Shown: one piece after another, positions 42,907-51,816 of the stretch
Numbering within the stretch: position 1 is the first letter of the stretch
Layout of the letters: every line of letters begins with the position of its first letter
Translations under genes and position numbers: made by a program
Source of the DNA: Pyrobaculum sp. WP30
Lineage (GTDB): Archaea > Thermoproteota > Thermoprotei > Thermoproteales > Thermoproteaceae
Assembly: GCA_001189275.1 (NCBI GenBank)
Contig: CP012158.1
Coordinates: 1,727,704 to 1,791,703, forward strand
Direction: 5' to 3'
DNA length: 64,000 nucleotides
The notes under the pieces: model-generated
Database searches by the model: none
What the model was told of the DNA's origin: nothing
The model's input: the letters and a program-made list of their open reading frames with translations, nothing else

Positions 42907-43692
42907 TTATATATTTGTCATAGAATCAAATATTAGGTAGAAGACGATCCCAACAATCGGCGTGTAGACTAGACCCATTAACATCATCAACGTCAAGGGG
43001 TCGATTCCGAGGCCCCCAACCTCTAGGTTGCCGAGTGGGCTGAAGGACAGCGCCACTATGTAAACCATGATGGGAAGCAACATCACTGCCACTACGAAGA
43101 TTTCAAACATAAGCGAGAGCGACCTCACCAGCGACTGCGCCTTTACCTGCTTCGTCCTTAGGGCCCAGTCCAGCCTGGCCAGGAGGGCTATGTCTATCCT
43201 CTGCGTAATCCTCGCCGCCTTTGTCAAAACCTCCACAGTCTCCCGGTAGGTGGGGCTCGGCGTCCTCTCTGCGCTGTTCCGCAGAGCCTCCTCCGGCGTG
43301 GCCCCCATGACGATCATCTCCCGCGCAGCCAGCGCCAGCTCCCTTGCGATGTATTTATCCTCCTCCACCTCTGCCAGCCGTGTCACGGCTCTGCCGAGGG
43401 GCACCTCCGCCGCGAGAAGAGGCAGAAGGACACCTAGAGTGTAGACGAAGTTGTTCTCAAAGTGGCTACGCCGCGCAGTGACTAGGTGGACGGGGTACAG
43501 CACAAGCCCGGCGAAGGCTAGAAGCGCCGCCATGAGGCCGAAGGCGGCGCTGGCTAGGGGACCCAGGAGGAGGAGCCCAGCCACGCCGGCTGCCGTCCCG
43601 GCGGCTAAGGGCACCAGGGCGAGGGCTGCCATGTACCTCCGGTAAGAGAAAGCCAGCCCGCTCTGCCGGTAAAGCTCGTAAAACAGCCTCAT
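42907..43692 (-). CDS. Type IV pilus TadC-like membrane protein 2
   Basis: A 261-residue T2SF/TadC-domain protein with membrane helices at about residues 20-60, 190-212 and 235-257. The cytosolic central part (RLAEVEEDKYIARELALAAR to LDWALRTKQVKAQS) is the T2SF helix bundle that contacts the ATPase. Its ATG overlaps the stop of the ATPase gene (ATGA). Together with the protein at 45140 it makes up the two-part assembly platform seen in crenarchaeal pili. Confidence 0.78.
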   Translation of the reverse strand: MRLFYELYRQSGLAFSYRRYMAALALVPLAAGTAAGVAGLLLLGPLASAAFGLMAALLAFAGLVLYPVHLVTARRSHFENNFVYTLGVLLPLLAAEVPLGRAVTRLAEVEEDKYIARELALAAREMIVMGATPEEALRNSAERTPSPTYRETVEVLTKAARITQRIDIALLARLDWALRTKQVKAQSLVRSLSLMFEIFVVAVMLLPIMVYIVALSFSPLGNLEVGGLGIDPLTLMMLMGLVYTPIVGIVFYLIFDSMTNI

Positions 43693-45167
43693 ATCTTTCC
43701 GGCCTTGGCCGCCTCCAGCGCGGCCTCGGGGTTTAGGTGGTACTGTGTGAACACCTTAGCGACGATATACGGCGTGGAGTAGCCCCGCTCCACCATCGCC
43801 GCGATCAGCTCCCTACGCCTCTTGTACTCGGCCTTGAGGAAGTCCAGCGACACAAACCGCGTCCTTGCGATGGTCTCTAGATGTCTGCTCTCTTCTACAG
43901 GCTCCAACACGTCTTTCTCCGGGTTCCACCGGAAGATGTAGTGGAGGCGGGGTCTGCCGCCTCGCGCCACGCCCATGTTTTCGGCGATCTCCACCACTCT
44001 ACGCACTATGCTGTTCCCCACCTTGACCCTCAAGACCCTGACGAAGACGTGGGCGAGGCCGACCAGCATAGGCGGCACGTTCATGGGCCGAGTCAAGAGA
44101 CGCCTCACCGCATCTTCGATAGTTTCGGCGTGTATCGTCGTGGCGCCGGTGTGGCCCGAGCCGAAGGTCTGGAACAACACATACGCCTCCTCCCCCCTCA
44201 CCTCCCCCATCACTACGTAGTCGGGCCGCGACCTCAAGGCTATGGCCAAGAGGTCGAAGGCTGAAACGTCTCTGACCGCTTCTGCCCTAGACGGCCTCGT
44301 GACTAAGGCCTGCCAGTGCTCATGGACGATGTTGATCTCCCTAGTGTCCTCAATAGTGAGGATTTTGGCATCCGGCCTGATTAGGTACAGCAGAGCGTTT
44401 AGGAGGGTGGTCTTCCCCGCGCCGGTGGGGCCCACGATCACGATGTTGCGGCCGTAGTCCAGCATAAGCCAGAGGTAGGCGACAGCGTCCGCCGAGATCG
44501 TGCCCATCTTCACCATATCCACAAGCGTGATGGGCACCACGAAGTATTTCCTAATCACGAAGGAAGGCCCCCTGTAAGAGATGGGCGGCGCCGCCAATTC
44601 GACACGGAAGCCCTCAGGGAGCGTCCCCTCCAAGATGGGGTCGGCGTAGGAGACAGACTTCCCCACCAGCGCCGAAACCCTCTGCACGTAGCCGTCGAGG
44701 TCGTCGGGAGACAGCACGACGTCGGTCTTAAGAGATTCCCACCGGCTGTGCCATACGTAGACGTGCCCAGGCCCGTCCACGTGGACGTCCTCTATGTAGG
44801 GGTCCCGCACCAGGGGGTCAAGCACCCCGTACCCCAGGAAGTCCCGCCGCAGGTAGTACATCATCTTCCCCCAAGTCCTCTCATCGAGCTTAATCTTAAA
44901 CTCGGCCACCGCCCTCTTCGCCAGCTCATCGAGGTACTCCGCCCGCCTCTCCCGCGCAAGCCTCAAACCACCGTCCCGCGCCTCACCCACGTTTTGTATA
45001 GCCCGCTTGAGCCGTGCCAGCGTCTCTACCTCTTCCCTAGACAGGGGAGGCTCCACAGCCCTATACCGCCTAAAGCCCTCTTTATCAACGTATACTACTG
45101 CACGTACGAGATCTGAGATCTCGTACTGGTCTAGGACCTTCAAAACTTCATCCACTGCGGAGCCCAT
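43689..45167 (-). CDS. Type IV pilus assembly ATPase (TadA/GspE family)
   Basis: A 492-residue secretion ATPase that powers pilus assembly. Landmarks are the N-terminal GVLDPLVRDPYIEDVHVDGP domain, Walker A IVGPTGAGKTTLLNAL, the Asp box ILTIEDTREI, Walker B PDYVVMGEVRGEEAYV and the His box GHTGATTIHAET. The C-terminal 60 residues form a helical tail. It overlaps both adjacent TadC-like genes, indicating a tightly coupled operon. Confidence 0.9.
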   Translation of the reverse strand: MGSAVDEVLKVLDQYEISDLVRAVVYVDKEGFRRYRAVEPPLSREEVETLARLKRAIQNVGEARDGGLRLARERRAEYLDELAKRAVAEFKIKLDERTWGKMMYYLRRDFLGYGVLDPLVRDPYIEDVHVDGPGHVYVWHSRWESLKTDVVLSPDDLDGYVQRVSALVGKSVSYADPILEGTLPEGFRVELAAPPISYRGPSFVIRKYFVVPITLVDMVKMGTISADAVAYLWLMLDYGRNIVIVGPTGAGKTTLLNALLYLIRPDAKILTIEDTREINIVHEHWQALVTRPSRAEAVRDVSAFDLLAIALRSRPDYVVMGEVRGEEAYVLFQTFGSGHTGATTIHAETIEDAVRRLLTRPMNVPPMLVGLAHVFVRVLRVKVGNSIVRRVVEIAENMGVARGGRPRLHYIFRWNPEKDVLEPVEESRHLETIARTRFVSLDFLKAEYKRRRELIAAMVERGYSTPYIVAKVFTQYHLNPEAALEAAKAGKI

Positions 45168-45910
45168 AGCCCCACCGCCAGTATTACCGCCGCCGCGCCC
45201 GCATGAACGAGACCCGCCCGCGGGCCCCCGTACACCACCCTGCCCACGATTAGCCCGCCCACGACTGCACTTACGAAGCCGGATATATAAAGAACGCGGA
45301 TGACATCCCCCTGCTCCAGAACCACCGGCTCGATGCCTTGTTGCGTCGGGGCTGAGGCTGTGAGCTGGGCAAGCTGCGGCAGAAGCATGTAGACCAAGAC
45401 GTCAGCCAGCACCGCGAAGACGGCCACCACTGCGTAGAAAAGAGCCACGTAGGGCCTGAGCTGAGAAGCCACCGCCTGCCGGAACTCCACCACTGTGGCG
45501 AAGCTCCGCGCCGCCACGTCCAGCACCTCCGGAAACCTCGCCCCCGAACGCGCCGCTTCAGTCACAATGAGAGCAAACCTCCTAAAGTTAGGCGAGGGTA
45601 TCTCCTTAGCCACCCTCCACAGCGCCTCCTCCACCGTGAGCCCGCCTACCTCAGTCAGCGACAGAACCTGCCTAAGCACATCTCTCATAGGCCTAAGCGC
45701 CGGCGCCGCCGCAGACTCCACAGCCCCCTTCAAGCTAAGCCCCGCAGAAACTGCGTCAGAAAGCACACGCAAAACCTGCGGAATCTGCCCCTCAAGCCTA
45801 AACACATACACAGCCCTCCTCCACGCCCCAACACCCACCAACGCCAACGCCAACCCCGCCGCCACCCCCACAACAAACACCAAATCAAACATATCAAAAA
45901 CCTGCCACAT
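45140..45910 (-). CDS. Type IV pilus TadC-like membrane protein 1
   Basis: A 256-residue T2SF-domain protein: an N-terminal membrane helix (FDLVFVVGVAAGLALALVG), a cytosolic T2SF bundle with the phrase AVSAGLSLKGAVESAA and FRRFALIVTEAARSGARFPE, then three helices near the C-terminus. ATG 45910 is 1 nt after the stop of the second pilin gene; ATG 45892 is also possible. It overlaps the ATPase gene by 28 nt. Confidence 0.78.
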   Translation of the reverse strand: MWQVFDMFDLVFVVGVAAGLALALVGVGAWRRAVYVFRLEGQIPQVLRVLSDAVSAGLSLKGAVESAAAPALRPMRDVLRQVLSLTEVGGLTVEEALWRVAKEIPSPNFRRFALIVTEAARSGARFPEVLDVAARSFATVVEFRQAVASQLRPYVALFYAVVAVFAVLADVLVYMLLPQLAQLTASAPTQQGIEPVVLEQGDVIRVLYISGFVSAVVGGLIVGRVVYGGPRAGLVHAGAAAVILAVGLWAPQWMKF

Positions 45911-45911
45911 A

Positions 45912-46381
45912 TTAACTAGCAAACACAACAGACGCCTCCGCCCCGCGGGCAGTCACCAACTTAACCACATACACAGCCCCAGACACAACAGCCTCCCCAC
46001 ACCCAGCCACTACACCACCACCAACGTCAGACGGCGGTCCCACCGGCATCCAAACATCAAGATACTCCAAACGCACCGGCCCCACAACCCAAGGAAGACC
46101 ATCAGCAAAACACACAACGTCGCCGTTGTATACATACACCGTACGCGGCAACACAGCGCCCCCACCCAAATTACGAACCCACAGAAAAACCCTCACACCC
46201 CCACCCAAGTTAGTGACATAGCCCCCTCGATCTTCAACACATCCGGGGCAAACTCCGCAGAAGGCGCCGCTTTCCCCAAACCTAAAAACCACATCCATAC
46301 AAGAAAGACCCCAACTACCACAATAACAAGCAAAAGAGCGCCAACCACCAGGTCCAAACCCCGGAAAAAAGAAATAGACAT
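45912..46381 (-). pseudogene. Second pilin-like gene, frameshifted
   Basis: Frame 1 starts MSISFFRGLDLVVGALLLVI, a class III signal (R-G|L-D) plus hydrophobic helix, and runs to KIEGAMSLTWVGV and stop. Frame 2 continues GGGVRVFLWVRNLGGGAVLP, then TVYVYNGDVVCFADG, to VVFAS. Adding one G to the GGGTGGGGG stretch (near 46193-46206) gives an uninterrupted pilin of about 155 residues. It lies 20 nt downstream of the first pilin and directly before the TadC-like gene. Confidence 0.7.
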
Positions 46382-46401
46382 AGGAAAAAAGAGGAATTTT
46401 T

Positions 46402-46848
46402 TTACGTGGCGGTGACCGTAATCGCGAACTCAGTACCCTTCTGGGTAACTACCTTAATCACGTATTCATTACCACGTACAATATTGCAACTAGTCACATT
46501 TATGTTGTATATTGGGCGGTAGGACCCAGGATCTATCGTGGGGGTGCCGGGTATGCCAATTGAACAGAGGGCGTTGAGTGATCCAGGCCTAAATACGTAG
46601 AGCCCCCTCAGCTTCACGGCGTCGCCGCCTATGTTCCGCACGTAGAGTGTAAGCACGCCTGTTGTTCCGTTGAGTGATGCGGCTTCTATTTTCAGCCTTT
46701 CTGAGGTGGCCGTTGACTCGGCTTGGCTTGTGGCTTTTGTTACGTAGCCTGTGAGCCAGACGTACACCAGCATCGCGCCTATCACCGCCACCACTATTAG
46801 CAACACCGCGGCGACTACTGGTTCGAGACCTTTTATTTTGGTTTTCAT
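46402..46848 (-). CDS. Archaeal type IV pilin, right copy (operon head)
   Basis: A 148-residue pilin, first gene of the pilus operon. The signal and assembly helix (KIKGLEPVVAAVLLIV and onward) and the C-terminal 20 residues (EYVIKVVTQKGTEFAITVTA) are identical to the left copy. Differences are confined to LNGTTGVLTLYV near residue 58 and TPTIDPGSYRPIYNINVTS near 115. It is likely the major pilus subunit. The promoter is duplicated in tandem upstream (46841-46972). Confidence 0.87.
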   Translation of the reverse strand: MKTKIKGLEPVVAAVLLIVVAVIGAMLVYVWLTGYVTKATSQAESTATSERLKIEAASLNGTTGVLTLYVRNIGGDAVKLRGLYVFRPGSLNALCSIGIPGTPTIDPGSYRPIYNINVTSCNIVRGNEYVIKVVTQKGTEFAITVTAT

Positions 46849-46972
46849 GTGGGTTTTGTTTTTACTAATTTAAGGATGTTTTTCATATGAAAGTGGGGCA
46901 CGGCGGGTTTTCATGTGGGTTTTGTTTTTACTAATTTAAGGATGTTTTTCATATGAAAGTGGGGCACGGCGG
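46841..46972 (-). repeat. Two 66-bp tandem promoter repeats of the pilus operon
   Basis: Same tandem repeat as at 39303-39434, here on the minus strand. Both units carry AAGGATG in place of the AAAGATA variant found in unit 1 of the left copy. Each unit contains a TTAAATTAG box and an ATG about 25 nt downstream. Confidence 0.85.
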
Positions 46973-47010
46973 CACAGAAAAATATTTCTTTAATTTTGGT
47001 AGATATCTAC

Positions 47011-47412
47011 ATGCTTGGGGTTTCTGAGGTTGTGGTTAGCGTCCTCCTTTTGCTAGTTACGGTACTGCTGGCGGCCACAGTCGTGTCGTTTTTCTTCAAC
47101 GTGGTGTATAGCCCCGCCCAGTCCCAGTTTGTGCTTGAGGGCGCGAAGCCGCTGTGTACGGCGCGGGTGGTGGCCGTGGCGGACAACGGGAGCGGGTACG
47201 CGAGGATCTATGTCTACAACAGGGGCAACTCCTTATGCATATTTGACACGGTCTACGCAGTATATAACGGCGCTGTGGTGGACAGGGGCAGTATATATCT
47301 GCGTGTACAACCCGGCCAGGTGGGCTTCAACGACACCACCATCCGCTACATGCCGGGCTGGGCGTACCGCCTGACTGGTCCAAGAGGCGAAGTTGCAGAG
47401 GGGAGGCCATGA
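47011..47412 (+). CDS. Pilin-like protein, divergent from the pilus operon
   Basis: A 133-residue protein. MLGVSEVVVSVLLLLVTVLL resembles a class III signal (G|V-S-E) plus assembly helix; the rest is a small beta domain with two cysteines (KPLCTARV and NSLCIFD). ATG 47011 is about 26 nt after an AAATATTTCTTTAA box. The first 11 codons lie inside the inverted repeat. It overlaps the next gene by 4 nt and may be a minor pilin of the same structure. Confidence 0.7.
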   Translation: MLGVSEVVVSVLLLLVTVLLAATVVSFFFNVVYSPAQSQFVLEGAKPLCTARVVAVADNGSGYARIYVYNRGNSLCIFDTVYAVYNGAVVDRGSIYLRVQPGQVGFNDTTIRYMPGWAYRLTGPRGEVAEGRP

Positions 47413-48881
47413 GGGGTCTCTCGACGGTGGCGGCCTTTGTCATGTTCCTTACGGCGTTTGCTGTGGTGATGTTTTCAGTATTTTACTTCTACAACGCACT
47501 CCGGGAGACCACGCAGAGGGGCGTGGAGACTATATACTCCGCCGTTACGCACGACGGCTCCACCGGCATAAGCTTCAACGGGACGATATGTAACTCAACG
47601 GGCGGACGCTACATATTTTACATAGTGACAGACAAGGCTGGCCGCGTGGTGTACAACGGGTCCGGGCCTCCTCCCTGTCCCCCCGCCAGGTGGGGGCTCT
47701 ACACCTACAGGGCCGTGCGGAGGGACAGCGGCTTAGACGTCGCCTTGGCCGCCGTAGGCAACCTCTCGCTGTCTTTCTCTGCAAACAGTTCTATTGCGGT
47801 GGTGAACGACTACAACCGAAGCGCCGCGTTTAAGATAAGGGCTCTGCTGGTTAACCCCAACGGGGCCTATGCCCTCTTGACAAACATCACAACAAACATC
47901 ACAACGACTCCGGCGGCCGACGGCTTTACTTGTGCACCCTCTGTGCTTAGGGTGGATAAGCCTCTCCTGATCCCGCCCGGCGGCTCGCTGGCCGTAGATA
48001 TGGGCGCTGTTGCTTGCAACGCCACGGACGCCTATCTATATGCCCAGGGGGCTCCGCCGGTGTCGCTGACAGTAACCGGCGCGGCGTATTACAACGGCGT
48101 AATGGTTGCCAACGCCTCCCAGCCCGTCGCAAGCATCGCCGGGGCGTCCTCTAAGCCGGGCAACTTCACGGCATACGGCGGGAGGTGCAAGGTCGGCTAC
48201 TTCTCCGGCGACCCGCCTCGGTACTACGTCCTGCTCAGCGGGGCCTCCCCAGTGGCGCGGGGCGCCGTCGCCGAAACTGACGGGGGCTATGCAGTTGTGC
48301 CGTGTCCCGCCTCCAGCGGGTTCTTCCGGTACAGGATCGTCACGGCGTCGGGTGCCGTCGTGGAGGTGCCGGTGGGCGTGGGGCGGGTCTTGGCCTGGGC
48401 CGAGAGCAACATGACAGTAGCATATGTCAACGGCATCGGGCAGAGCGTATCCTTCGACCTCTACCTACGCTTCACGAACCCCAACGCGGGCTACACAGCC
48501 CTAAACTTCACCTACAGGCTGATATACGATGAGCGGCTCCTCAACTGCACCCCCAATGACGGAAGCGGCACCCTCACGCTCCAGCCAAGCGAGACCAGGG
48601 CGATCTACGTCGCCACCCACCGATGCGTTGTGCTGGATGAGTTCGACGAGGCTAACATCGCTGTTGATATTACAGCCACCTACACCGGCGGCGGCTACAC
48701 CGCTACGCTGTATCGAGGCGTGGTGGGCATGCCCAGCTTCGCCGGGGCCCCCAGCTGGGTTGTGCTTAAGATACTGTGGGGTAGCGGGAAAGTGGTCGCC
48801 AACCCGGGCTACAGCGCCTTGCAACTAGCCTACCGCAAATCTCTGGCGACGTTGAGGTGGGCGCCCGTGGCAAGGCCTTAG
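47409..48881 (+). CDS. Large pilin-like surface protein, N-terminal part before TAG
   Basis: A 490-residue secreted protein. It starts MRGLSTVAAFVMFLTAFAVV, a class III-type signal (R-G|L-S) with a hydrophobic helix, followed by repeated beta domains rich in N-glycosylation sequons and paired cysteines. The phrase LLVNPNGAYALLTN and the later LRFTNPNAGYTALN are similar and suggest repeated domains. The frame ends in TAG at 48879-48881, but the next 705 codons are open in the same frame. It may be a pilus-tip adhesin or a surface-layer protein (inference). Confidence 0.65.
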   Translation: MRGLSTVAAFVMFLTAFAVVMFSVFYFYNALRETTQRGVETIYSAVTHDGSTGISFNGTICNSTGGRYIFYIVTDKAGRVVYNGSGPPPCPPARWGLYTYRAVRRDSGLDVALAAVGNLSLSFSANSSIAVVNDYNRSAAFKIRALLVNPNGAYALLTNITTNITTTPAADGFTCAPSVLRVDKPLLIPPGGSLAVDMGAVACNATDAYLYAQGAPPVSLTVTGAAYYNGVMVANASQPVASIAGASSKPGNFTAYGGRCKVGYFSGDPPRYYVLLSGASPVARGAVAETDGGYAVVPCPASSGFFRYRIVTASGAVVEVPVGVGRVLAWAESNMTVAYVNGIGQSVSFDLYLRFTNPNAGYTALNFTYRLIYDERLLNCTPNDGSGTLTLQPSETRAIYVATHRCVVLDEFDEANIAVDITATYTGGGYTATLYRGVVGMPSFAGAPSWVVLKILWGSGKVVANPGYSALQLAYRKSLATLRWAPVARP

Positions 48882-50996
48882 CCGGCGTGCCCCCGCACTC
48901 TTGTCTACGTCAACGAGTCGCTGTTTCCGCTTCTCTCCGCCAGCTGGGCCATTGCTGGAATCTACAACGTCACGACGCTCACCATGAAGGTGTTCCCTGG
49001 CTGGCCCGAGGACTACGTGCCTGCGACGCTGGCCCCCACCCAGCCGCCGCAGTCGCTTTCGCTTCGCAGAACCAGCTTCTTAGGCGCCGGCCTCTATTCG
49101 GTGTATCTCGGCGGCCTTCTACAATTTAACTACTCCGCACCGGGTCCAGGTCGAGCCGTTACGCTTCCGGCTGTGTTGAGATGGTTGACGACTACCTCGG
49201 CGGCTTACACAGTCGTTGCTAACGCCACGGTGCCTACGGTATGTACTTACCCGTTGCTCAGCTTCACGGCGGTGCCGATGAATAACCTCCTACGTCAAAC
49301 CTACGCATGTGGCGCTTCGCAACTATATGATGACTACAGCAATTACGCTACAACCATCTACTGCAACGCAACCGACTTTTCGAGGTCTGTACCCCATAGG
49401 ACGTATACAAGAGACGCAAGTATCAGTTTAGCGAGGGCGCCGAAGTACCGCGGCACGACGGCGACTGCGCCCTCCTTGTTACTAAATATAACTAGGGACG
49501 GCGGCATAGCTGTGTTTTATATAGATGTAGCCAGTTGGCTCGGCAGGGTGTCTGCCTCAGCTGGCTTCTCTGTGTGGATATATCCTGAAAAGAAACCTGA
49601 CGGAAAGCACTGGTACTGGGTAAGCTTTTTCATCGACATAGATGGAGACGGTAAGCCAGATAGAGAGGTTATTTACTATGCGAGAGGCGGCGGCTACGTC
49701 GCCGTGGGTAGCTACTTAGGATTCACGACAAAGACAGAGGTGAGAGGAACCTTCGGAGTTAAGGCGGATAGATGGAGGCAGTTTCAACTCTCCTCCATAT
49801 ATCCCTCCGGCTACTTAGTGGGGGTGGCGTTAGCTGTTCAGGGCAAAAGCGATGCGGATGCGTATTGGGACGACGTGAAGATATGTCCAGTTTCCTACTT
49901 CACCAACGTCCCCTACATCTCTGTGACGTTTGACGGCTGGACCTCCACCGGCGTGTACATAGATGCACAGACCAGCCCTAGCACGCCGCCTTCCTTAGTT
50001 ACCGAAGTAGACGCCAGCGACGCCACGGGTACCCCCTCAGCGGACTACGGCTACGCGTCGGCCATATATAACATAACCATGTGGGCACAGTACATGAACA
50101 GGCCTTGGCCTGTGCCTGCCTACGGCACCTCTATCTCTGTGTGGGGGAGGTATGTGAGAGATGCCGGCGACGCTCAGAACAACGTGGCTTACCTCTCCAT
50201 AGGCGTAGATACAAACGGCGACGGGCAGGTGGACAAGGAATACATCATATACCGATACGACACTGCAGGTGGAAGTGGCGTAATAATCTCAATGTATTTT
50301 GACGACCCTAACACAGGCGACCCCGTGGTGGTCTGTACCGTGAGCAACGCCGGCGTCTGCACGCCGGCAGATCCGCGTTTCGTGGTTGTCAACGCCGGCT
50401 CTATGGCCAGCGGCAACAACTACCAGTGGAGCTATACCCTGTACGAACAAGGCGCCGTGTTGGCGGTGGCGCTTGTAGCTGTAGACGCCACAGGATATCG
50501 CGACGGCGCGGCAGACGACTTCTGGGTGTATTGGGACGACTTGACTATTGAATACAGCGCGTGTCCCCCGCCTACCGGCTGGAACGCGGCTGGTAGCTAC
50601 GTGTGGCAGTCTAACAACTATCTGCTGGTTACTGGCTCGGCAACGGCGTATATGCCGCTTATCACCGCGCCTACCCGCGCCTTGACTTACGTGGCTAACT
50701 TCACCGGCGTGGGGACGTATGCAGTTTTCGATTCTTCGCTAGGCGTGATATTTGGCGTTTCTGCCAGCGGTAGCTTGTTTACAGCGCTTTGCGGCGGCGG
50801 GTCTACGCCGCTTGGCTCTCTGCCGGCGGCGAGATATGTGGAGCTCAGGCCGCTGAGCAACTTCGGCGACATAATAATACGGGATCAATACGGCGCGATA
50901 TTAGCCAGATACGGTTGCAGATACACAACCACCCCGCAGTACGTGGGGTTCAGAGGCGGACTGCTGAGGGTGTACTTGGTAGAGGCTTGGGGGTAG
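48882..50996 (+). CDS. In-frame continuation of the large surface protein
   Basis: About 704 residues after the TAG in the same frame; the first internal ATG is at 48984. Two tandem domains each contain an EF-hand-like loop, FIDIDGDGKPDREVIYYA and GVDTNGDGQVDKEYIIYRYD, and end in a tryptophan-aspartate phrase (AYWDDVKI and VYWDDLTIEY). A C-terminal domain ends RGGLLRVYLVEAWG. The calcium-loop and beta-sandwich pattern suits a glycan- or surface-binding protein. Without signal or start, it would be expressed only by readthrough or after correction of the sequence. Confidence 0.6.
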   Translation, partial: PACPRTLVYVNESLFPLLSASWAIAGIYNVTTLTMKVFPGWPEDYVPATLAPTQPPQSLSLRRTSFLGAGLYSVYLGGLLQFNYSAPGPGRAVTLPAVLRWLTTTSAAYTVVANATVPTVCTYPLLSFTAVPMNNLLRQTYACGASQLYDDYSNYATTIYCNATDFSRSVPHRTYTRDASISLARAPKYRGTTATAPSLLLNITRDGGIAVFYIDVASWLGRVSASAGFSVWIYPEKKPDGKHWYWVSFFIDIDGDGKPDREVIYYARGGGYVAVGSYLGFTTKTEVRGTFGVKADRWRQFQLSSIYPSGYLVGVALAVQGKSDADAYWDDVKICPVSYFTNVPYISVTFDGWTSTGVYIDAQTSPSTPPSLVTEVDASDATGTPSADYGYASAIYNITMWAQYMNRPWPVPAYGTSISVWGRYVRDAGDAQNNVAYLSIGVDTNGDGQVDKEYIIYRYDTAGGSGVIISMYFDDPNTGDPVVVCTVSNAGVCTPADPRFVVVNAGSMASGNNYQWSYTLYEQGAVLAVALVAVDATGYRDGAADDFWVYWDDLTIEYSACPPPTGWNAAGSYVWQSNNYLLVTGSATAYMPLITAPTRALTYVANFTGVGTYAVFDSSLGVIFGVSASGSLFTALCGGGSTPLGSLPAARYVELRPLSNFGDIIIRDQYGAILARYGCRYTTTPQYVGFRGGLLRVYLVEAWG

Positions 50997-51158
50997 TCTG
51001 TTTTTGTTGCAGGTTTACGTAAAGGGATAAGCGTTATTGCCGGTGTGTCCCGCGTCTAGCGTAAAAAGACGCGGGGAGGCGAAGCCTTTACGTTATGCCG
51101 CGGCGTCCGCAGGGCCCGGCGGTATCTAAGCTTTTAAAAAGAACATGCACAAGTTTCC

Positions 51159-51710
51159 ATGGTTGTAGAGCTTGTGGAGAGGCCTCTTCCTAGGCCCTCT
51201 GACGAGGGCTATATCGAGGCTAGGCTTCTAGAGGCTTTGGGCGAGGCTCGTCTCGCTCTCCGCTTCTTGGAGGAGGGGTTGACGCGTAACGCCGCGTGTA
51301 AGGCCTTCCAAGCCTGGAAAGCACTTTTAGCCGCCTTGTTGCGGCTTGAGCTGGGCAAGCTTAAGGCCCTGGCCAGGACCGAGGAAGAGAAGGGGTGGCT
51401 TGAGTCTAAGGCCGTGCCGCGGGTTCCCACGTCTAGGATGGTTGTTCTTTCGCTTCTGCTTGAGAAGGCAGGTCATGAAGCTGTTGCGGCGTGGACCTCC
51501 CTAGCTCTTGACCTACACGACTACCAATATCACGGCCCAGATCCAGACATGGCTCTTTCCAAGTTCAGAAACAGGGAGGAGGCGGCGGAGTACACCCGGC
51601 GGCTCGCCGCAGAGGTGGCTAGGCGGGTAGAGGCCCTTAGAGGGCGCGTTAAATGGACCGACGAGTTGGAAAAGGCGCTGAGGGAGGTGAGGGAGGCCTT
51701 GGCGCGTTGA
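51159..51710 (+). CDS. PaREP1-family protein
   Basis: A 183-residue helical protein. It has the family pattern VERPLPRPSDEGYIEARLLE, ALGEARLALRFLEEGLTRNA, and KAFQAWKALLAALLRLELGK, then LHDYQYHGPDPDMALSKF. PaREP1 belongs, as I recall, to the HEPN-like group of helical proteins. A TTTTAAAAAG box lies about 25 nt before the ATG. It stands just upstream of a P-loop ATPase gene; the same pair occurs at 61585-63213. Confidence 0.85.
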   Translation: MVVELVERPLPRPSDEGYIEARLLEALGEARLALRFLEEGLTRNAACKAFQAWKALLAALLRLELGKLKALARTEEEKGWLESKAVPRVPTSRMVVLSLLLEKAGHEAVAAWTSLALDLHDYQYHGPDPDMALSKFRNREEAAEYTRRLAAEVARRVEALRGRVKWTDELEKALREVREALAR

Positions 51711-51786
51711 AAGCGCTGGAGCGTCTCCGGCTACCGGCGTTACAACTTCGGCGCAACTGCGGCTCTCAATAGCTACTGTCTGTGCT

Positions 51787-51816
51787 AAAGCTTTATTTAA
51801 AGTCTATTTAAAAGAC
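51787..51816 (+). promoter_or_regulatory. Promoter of the first PaREP1-linked ATPase
   Basis: AAAGCTTTATTTAAAG followed by a second ATTTAAAAGAC lies directly before GTG 51817. The same element with two base changes occurs at 61555-61584 before the second ATPase, although the DNA further upstream differs. Confidence 0.65.

Larger units (their letters stand above)
46306..47043. repeat. Right copy of the 0.74-kb inverted repeat (pilin cassette)
   Basis: Inverted partner of 39232-39978. Here both outer genes run on beyond the repeat (pilin-like gene at 47011 plus strand; second pilin at 46381 minus strand), so this is the ancestral context. The two copies flank 6.3 kb holding PaREP2 debris, an ABC ATPase, a KaiC-like pair and the pilus assembly genes. 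Confidence 0.9.

Noticed and set aside
48879-48881. TAG read as pyrrolysine
   Set aside because: No pyrrolysine genes are visible and the lineage is not known to use it; a nonsense mutation or compensating indels are simpler.
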